Source of the DNA: a virus
IMG/VR virus record: IMGVR_UViG_3300032265_000041
Location: 1 to 57,987 of that record
DNA length: 57,987 nt
Direction: 5' to 3' (one strand)
Shown: one piece after another, positions 53,464 to 57,987 of the stretch
How positions within the stretch are numbered: the first letter of the stretch is position 1
How the letters are laid out: the number at the start of each line of letters is the position of its first letter
Notes under the pieces: model-generated
Databases searched by the model: none
What the model was told of the DNA's origin: nothing
What the model saw: only the letters and a program-made list of their open reading frames with translations
Program-made: the position numbers and the translations under genes

Positions 53464-54390
53464 ATGAACCTTATACCAACAATACGAAAAGTAAAATACT
53501 TAAACAATAGAGATCTGTTAGCAGAAATACACCGTAGTAAATGTAGTTTTTCAAGTTTTATACAACCTGACTACAATCAACACGATATTATTTTAACAAG
53601 TCTTGACAAAGTTAATATCCGCACAATCGCAGATGCTAAACGTGCAAGAGCTAAAAGAATAGGACTTATTGCATTTGCCATTGCCCGTAACGGCGGCGAT
53701 AAAAAAACCAAACTAGCAGAAGTTACACCAGACTATTCTACAGTAGCTAAGACTGATGTTATTATCCGCATAATGACATTTGATCATATTCCGCTAGCAC
53801 CTGGTCGTAAGAAGACAGTCAAAAGTACAGCAGACGGACATGAGAAAGTAAACTTTCCTCCATTCCAACATTGGAAATATGACGAAGTTACTAATGAACT
53901 AGTTTGTGTTGGTAAATCACATTGGAAAGGCCCGTTAGATACAGGATACTTTAGCAAAGATCACGGCCGCATTACTGAAAATCTAGGTAAGATGTTTATT
54001 AAATTAAGCGAACGCTATGCCCAAAGAAGTAACTGGCGTGGTTATACTTACATTGAAGAAATGCGGGGACAGGCTATTTTACAGTTAAGTCAGATTGGAC
54101 TACAGTTCGATGAGTCTAAATCAGAGAACCCATTTGCTTACTACACAGCAGCCGTAACAAACTCGTTCACCCGCATCCTAAACATTGAGAAGAAAAGTCA
54201 AAATATTCGTGACGACCTGTTAGAAGAAGCTGGACTAACTCCTAGTTCAACAAGACAGAACGCTCACGAATACGCAGACGAGATTGCTCGCCAAGCTGTG
54301 TTATATAAAAATATGCGTATGCCCAAGAGTGAAGAAGAAGTATTTGAAGATGGTGATGGTGACGGTGAAATTGATGAAACTAAACCTTGA
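53464..54390 (+). CDS. 55: late-transcription sigma factor, gp55-like, with a large insertion
   Basis: 308 residues (T4 gp55 has 185). gp55 directs host RNA polymerase to late promoters, with gp45 as the activator clamp. The core (about 162-300) has NWRGYTYIEEMRGQAILQL and NPFAYYTAAVTNSFTRILNIEKK, the signature of gp55 region 2. At the N terminus KYLNNRDLLAEI matches the T4 YVNNKELLQAI start. Between them lies about 130 residues (28-162) absent from T4, with a basic KRARAKRIGLIAF helix and FDHIPLAPGRKK. It may add DNA or polymerase contacts. The C terminus is acidic. Confidence 0.87.
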   Translation: MNLIPTIRKVKYLNNRDLLAEIHRSKCSFSSFIQPDYNQHDIILTSLDKVNIRTIADAKRARAKRIGLIAFAIARNGGDKKTKLAEVTPDYSTVAKTDVIIRIMTFDHIPLAPGRKKTVKSTADGHEKVNFPPFQHWKYDEVTNELVCVGKSHWKGPLDTGYFSKDHGRITENLGKMFIKLSERYAQRSNWRGYTYIEEMRGQAILQLSQIGLQFDESKSENPFAYYTAAVTNSFTRILNIEKKSQNIRDDLLEEAGLTPSSTRQNAHEYADEIARQAVLYKNMRMPKSEEEVFEDGDGDGEIDETKP

Positions 54391-54415
54391 CATTTAAAAT
54401 ACATCCTGCTAGACT
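54387..54415 (+). promoter_or_regulatory. sigma70-type promoter for gp47
   Basis: TTGACA (54387-54392) overlapping the gp55 stop, 17-base spacer, TAGACT (54410-54415) with the TGC extension. AGGAG follows at 54423-54427 before the ATG at 54436. Confidence 0.75.
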
Positions 54416-54435
54416 CGTAACTAGGAGAATAATAA

Positions 54436-55449
54436 ATGCCGTTGTTTAAAAAAGTAGCTTGCATGACAGATATTCATTTTGGCCTAAAGTCCAATAGTAC
54501 AACACACTTACGTGATTGCGAAGAATTTATAGATTGGTTTATTGCAGAAGCTCAGAACGCAGGTTGCGAAACTTGTATTTTTCTCGGAGACTGGAGCCAT
54601 AATCGAAATAGTCTAAACTTGTTTACGCTAGATAGCAGTCTACGCTGTCTAGAAAAGCTAGGTGCTGCCTTTGAACAGTTCTACTGGTTTCCAGGTAATC
54701 ACGATTTGTTCTACAAGGACAAGCGAGACATCCATAGTAGTGCGTTTGGACGCCATATTCCCGGCGTAACTGTCGTAGACTCTATCACCACTCTAGGCGA
54801 TGTTACCCTTGTGCCGTGGCTAGTCGGAGATGAGTGGAAGTCTATGAAGAACTTAAAGAGCAAATATGTGTTTGGACACTTTGAATTGCCCAAGTTCTTT
54901 ATGAATGCAATGATACAAATGCCCGACCACGGTGAACTTAGGGCAGAAGACTTTACAGGACCGGACTATGTATTCAGCGGTCACTTCCATAAACGCCAAA
55001 CTAATCAGAAAGTAATCTATATTGGTAATGCGTTTCCACATAACTTTTCAGACACTGGAGATGACGACCGAGGTATGATGACATTAGAGTGGGGCGGTGA
55101 GCCGCAATTTATCAATTGGCCCGACTGCCCGAAGTATAGAACTGTTAAGTTAAGCGATCTTATCGACAAGAAAGATGAGATTATGAAGTCAAAAATGCAT
55201 ATCAAAGTTAATTTAGATATTGATATCAGCTTTGAAGAAGCAAACTTTATCAAAGAAACATTTATTGCAGATTACGATATCCGTGAAATTAGTCTAATCC
55301 AGGATAAAACTAATCTAGACGGAACTATCGATGACAATCCAGATGCTACATTTGAAAGTGTTGATCAGATCGTGACAGAACAGTTGATCAATATTGAGAA
55401 TGGCCAGTTTGATAAGACTACACTACTTGAGATTTATAATAACTTATGA
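54436..55449 (+). CDS. 47: recombination nuclease subunit gp47, SbcD/Mre11-like
   Basis: 337 residues (T4 gp47 has 339). All five phosphoesterase motifs are seen in order: DIHFG (12-16), GDWSHNR (about 51-57), GNHD (about 84-87), GHFE (about 146) and SGHFHKR (about 181). They hold two metal ions for 3'-5' exonuclease and endonuclease activity. With gp46 it resects ends during recombination-dependent replication and helps degrade host DNA. ATGATAA overlap with the glycosyltransferase gene. Confidence 0.95.
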   Translation: MPLFKKVACMTDIHFGLKSNSTTHLRDCEEFIDWFIAEAQNAGCETCIFLGDWSHNRNSLNLFTLDSSLRCLEKLGAAFEQFYWFPGNHDLFYKDKRDIHSSAFGRHIPGVTVVDSITTLGDVTLVPWLVGDEWKSMKNLKSKYVFGHFELPKFFMNAMIQMPDHGELRAEDFTGPDYVFSGHFHKRQTNQKVIYIGNAFPHNFSDTGDDDRGMMTLEWGGEPQFINWPDCPKYRTVKLSDLIDKKDEIMKSKMHIKVNLDIDISFEEANFIKETFIADYDIREISLIQDKTNLDGTIDDNPDATFESVDQIVTEQLINIENGQFDKTTLLEIYNNL

Positions 55450-56267
55450 TAATTGATGCATTTATGTTCTTCAACGAGTTTGATATTTTAGAAGGAAGAC
55501 TCGAGTACCTGTATGATCATGTAGATTACTTTGTGTTAGTCGAAGCTAATATTACACAAAGTGGCGATCCCAAACCTATGCATTTTATGAATAACATGCC
55601 TAGGTACAAAAAGTATCTAGATAAAGTTTTATATTTTCCATTTATTACTAGTCGTAGTGATTACAACTATGATAAATTGCCCGGCGAGGAAAGAGATTAC
55701 GATACAGGTCCGTGGCAACTAGAAAATGCACAAAGAAATTATATCTCAAAAGCGTTGGATCTATTTGAAGATGATGCTATTATAATGATTAGTGATTTAG
55801 ATGAGATTCCCCATAGAGCATGTATTGATATTACTAAGGACTACTTTTCAAAAGGTTGGGATAGACTAAGTGTTCAACAAGATCATTTTTCCTACAACTT
55901 TAAACAGAAACAAATTGTTCCTATTTTAGGTACCACTATTTCAACCAACAAGGTTGCTAAAGAAGTTACGCCGCAAGGACTTAGAAATGCAAAATACGGG
56001 TTTGGTGTTATTAATAACGGCGGATGGCACCTAACCTATTGGGGTGATGTAGAGACTATTCAATATAAGATACAGACATTTGCGCATCAGGAACTGAATC
56101 AAGAACAATTTAAAGATCCAGACCATATTAAAGAAAAGATTCGTACAGGGCAAGATATGTTTAATAGAAATAATCCGTATGTACTAACACAGCCTGGCGA
56201 AATTCCAGAAGATGTTATGAACATCTTTGGAAAGATTCAAGATAAAATTGCAAATTCTATAAAATAA
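55446..56267 (+). CDS. GT17-like glycosyltransferase inserted between gp47 and gp46
   Basis: 273 residues. The start IIDAFMFFNEFDILEGRLEYLYDHVDYFVLVEA is the family 17 (N-acetylglucosaminyltransferase-type) signature, and MISDLDEIP at about 115-123 is its metal-binding DxD-type motif. GGWHLTYWGD follows. In bacteria and phages such enzymes modify surface sugars or capsid/fibre glycans; the acceptor is unknown here. It separates the two subunits of one complex, which are normally adjacent or near-adjacent, and so looks like a later insertion. It keeps a 4-base overlap with gp47, so translation is still coupled. Confidence 0.82.
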   Translation: MIIDAFMFFNEFDILEGRLEYLYDHVDYFVLVEANITQSGDPKPMHFMNNMPRYKKYLDKVLYFPFITSRSDYNYDKLPGEERDYDTGPWQLENAQRNYISKALDLFEDDAIIMISDLDEIPHRACIDITKDYFSKGWDRLSVQQDHFSYNFKQKQIVPILGTTISTNKVAKEVTPQGLRNAKYGFGVINNGGWHLTYWGDVETIQYKIQTFAHQELNQEQFKDPDHIKEKIRTGQDMFNRNNPYVLTQPGEIPEDVMNIFGKIQDKIANSIK

Positions 56268-56270
56268 TAC

Positions 56271-57987
56271 ATGTTTAAACTAAAGAATATAACCGTAAAA
56301 AACTTTATGAGTGTGGGGAATCAGACTCAAGCAGTCGATTTTGATAAACAAGCACTGACATTGGTGCTGGGCAGTAACCACGATCTAGGCGGCGATGACA
56401 CAGGATCACGCAATGGAACAGGTAAAACTACTATTGTCAACGCATTAAGCTATGCATTGTATGGACAAGCGTTAACTAATATCAAGAAAGAAAACTTGAT
56501 CAACAAGACTAACGGTAAGAACATGTTGGTCACTGTTGAGTTTGAGAAGAACAATACCAAATATCGTATTGAGCGAGGTCGTAAACCCAATGTTCTACAA
56601 TTATTTGTCAATGATAATCAACTGAAAACAGATGAGTCAGAAGATGATAGTCAGGGTGATAGCCGAGAGACGCAAAAAGCAATCGAACAGATGCTGGAAA
56701 TGTCACATACAATGTTTAAACACCTTGTAGCATTGAACACTTATACAGAACCCTTCCTATCTATGAAGGCTGCAGAGCAACGTGAGGTCATTGAACAGTT
56801 GTTGGGCATTACATTACTAAGTGAAAAAGCCGAGGCCCTTAAATTATTAGTCAAAGAAAGCAAGGATCTTATTCAGAAAGAAGAGTTTAAGATTGAAGGT
56901 ATTAAGGCTGCTAACGAAAATGTACAGAAAAGTATCAATAGTCTAGAGATTAAGAGCAGTGCTTGGGAAACTAAAAAAGAAAATGATATTGAAGGACTAG
57001 GTCGTGCTATGATGCGATTAGAGAATGTTGACATCGAGTCTGAGTTAGCTGCTCACTTACAGCTTAAACAGTGGAATGAGAACAATGTTAAGATTCAAAA
57101 CTTGAATAAACAGAAGGCTACATTAGAGTCCGCAATGGGGCAGGCTGAAAAATCAGTTAAGAAGTATGAAAAAGATTTGGCTAGCTTGTCCACTAAGATA
57201 TGTCATGCGTGTGAGCAAAAGCTACATGATCATAAACACGAAGAAATGACTTCCACTGCTACACAGCATCTTGAGGAATCTCAGAAATACTACGATAAGG
57301 TTACGCAAGACTTCACTAAGATTGTCGAAGAAGTTGCGGCGATTGGAGAACAGCCGCATCGCCCTCAGACATTTTATGATACAGAAGCAGAAGCATTAGG
57401 TCATAAGAACAACTTAGACGGTCTTGAAAAGAGTTTGACCGCTAAGATTGATGAATCAAATCCGTATCAGGAACAAATAACTGAACTTAAGAAGACTGCT
57501 ATCCAAGAGATTACGTGGGATCATATTAATCAGCTTACTAAACTGAAAGACCATCAAGAGTTCTTGCATAAGTTGTTGACTAATAAAGATAGCTTTATCC
57601 GTAAGAAGATCATTGATCAGAATTTAAGTTACTTAAACAAACGGTTAGGTTACTATATTGACAAGTTAGGATTGCCACATCTTGTTGTATTTCAAAATGA
57701 TCTAACAGTTGAGATTACTCAACTAGGACAAGATCTAGACTTTGATAACTTATCTCGTGGAGAACGCAATCGTTTGATTTTATCCATGAGCTTTGCATTC
57801 CGTGATGTATGGGAAGGTTTATATCAAAGCATTAATTTATTGTTTATTGATGAATTAGTTGATGCTGGTATGGATGCCGCAGGTGTAGAAAGTGCCCTAG
57901 CGGTCCTAAAAAAGATGGCACGAGAACGCAATAAGAATATATACTTAATATCACACAAGGATGAATTAGTAGGTCGTGTAAACAATG
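56271..57987 (+). CDS. 46: recombination ATPase gp46, SbcC/Rad50-like (3' end beyond window)
   Basis: At least 572 residues, still open at the right edge (T4 gp46 has 560), so only the end should be missing. The N-terminal Walker A reads NGTGKTT (about 47-53), with a Q-loop region YTEPFLS. Coiled-coil arms flank a zinc-hook CHAC (about 308-311). The C-terminal part has the ABC signature LSRGERNRL and Walker B LLFIDE, followed by a D-loop. All catalytic elements are visible. It forms a 2:2 complex with gp47. No ribosome site is obvious; it starts three bases after the preceding stop. Confidence 0.95.
   Translation, partial: MFKLKNITVKNFMSVGNQTQAVDFDKQALTLVLGSNHDLGGDDTGSRNGTGKTTIVNALSYALYGQALTNIKKENLINKTNGKNMLVTVEFEKNNTKYRIERGRKPNVLQLFVNDNQLKTDESEDDSQGDSRETQKAIEQMLEMSHTMFKHLVALNTYTEPFLSMKAAEQREVIEQLLGITLLSEKAEALKLLVKESKDLIQKEEFKIEGIKAANENVQKSINSLEIKSSAWETKKENDIEGLGRAMMRLENVDIESELAAHLQLKQWNENNVKIQNLNKQKATLESAMGQAEKSVKKYEKDLASLSTKICHACEQKLHDHKHEEMTSTATQHLEESQKYYDKVTQDFTKIVEEVAAIGEQPHRPQTFYDTEAEALGHKNNLDGLEKSLTAKIDESNPYQEQITELKKTAIQEITWDHINQLTKLKDHQEFLHKLLTNKDSFIRKKIIDQNLSYLNKRLGYYIDKLGLPHLVVFQNDLTVEITQLGQDLDFDNLSRGERNRLILSMSFAFRDVWEGLYQSINLLFIDELVDAGMDAAGVESALAVLKKMARERNKNIYLISHKDELVGRVNN

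Overview
This window is a contiguous piece of a T4-type (myovirus) phage genome, most like the T4-related phages known from aquatic metagenomes. The evidence is a set of T4-family proteins: family B DNA polymerase (gp43), sliding clamp (gp45), FEN-type 5' nuclease, gp46/gp47 recombination nuclease, gp55 late sigma factor, and a baseplate module with gp53, gp5, gp25 and gp6 homologues. Genes are tightly packed, usually with ATGA, GTGA or TAATG overlaps, and no gap reaches 300 bases. The largest gaps (about 126 and 112 bases) are promoter regions. I found no tRNA, CRISPR array or insertion sequence. The host cannot be read from the sequence. The many TTGACA / TATAAT-like promoters imply a bacterial sigma70-type host polymerase.

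Layout. 1-3810 (+): a late-type cassette with a modular polyprotein carrying repeated VAE|G sites, a two-domain deaminase / basic protein, a 64-residue basic protein and a superoxide dismutase. 3868-8330 (+): a DsbA-like protein, a membrane protein, gp43, gp45 and a small unknown. 8311-14816 (+): a 7-deazaguanine DNA-modification region with a DpdA-like transglycosylase, a QueD-like protein and QueE, mixed with small unknowns, a GT-B glycosyltransferase, a cupin and a MazG-like protein. 14818-17649 (+): the 5' nuclease and small unknowns. 17737-22213 (+): a MoxR ATPase / VWA pair, three unknowns and thymidylate synthase. 22210-53351 (-): a 31-kb tail, fibre and baseplate block, including a 4443-residue structural protein that alone takes 13.3 kb. 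53464-57987 (+): gp55, gp47, a GT17-type glycosyltransferase and the start of gp46.

How it works together. Replication and modification genes follow sigma70-like promoters with about 17-base spacing. Some structural and cargo genes instead have T4-type late boxes (TATAAATA or AATAAATA), fitting the encoded gp55 and gp45. For three genes the box lies 4-5 bases before the ATG, so the mRNA would be leaderless or nearly so.

The strongest candidate for an undescribed system is the first 3.8 kb. Several neighbouring proteins carry sites matching the T4 prohead-protease rule (hydrophobic-x-Glu before a small residue), either at residues 8-10, like the T4 capsid-targeting peptide, or repeated internally. 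I infer a set of proteins loaded into the capsid and cut there, including an enzymatically plausible Mn-type superoxide dismutase. This is inference from motifs and position; the prohead protease itself is not in the window.
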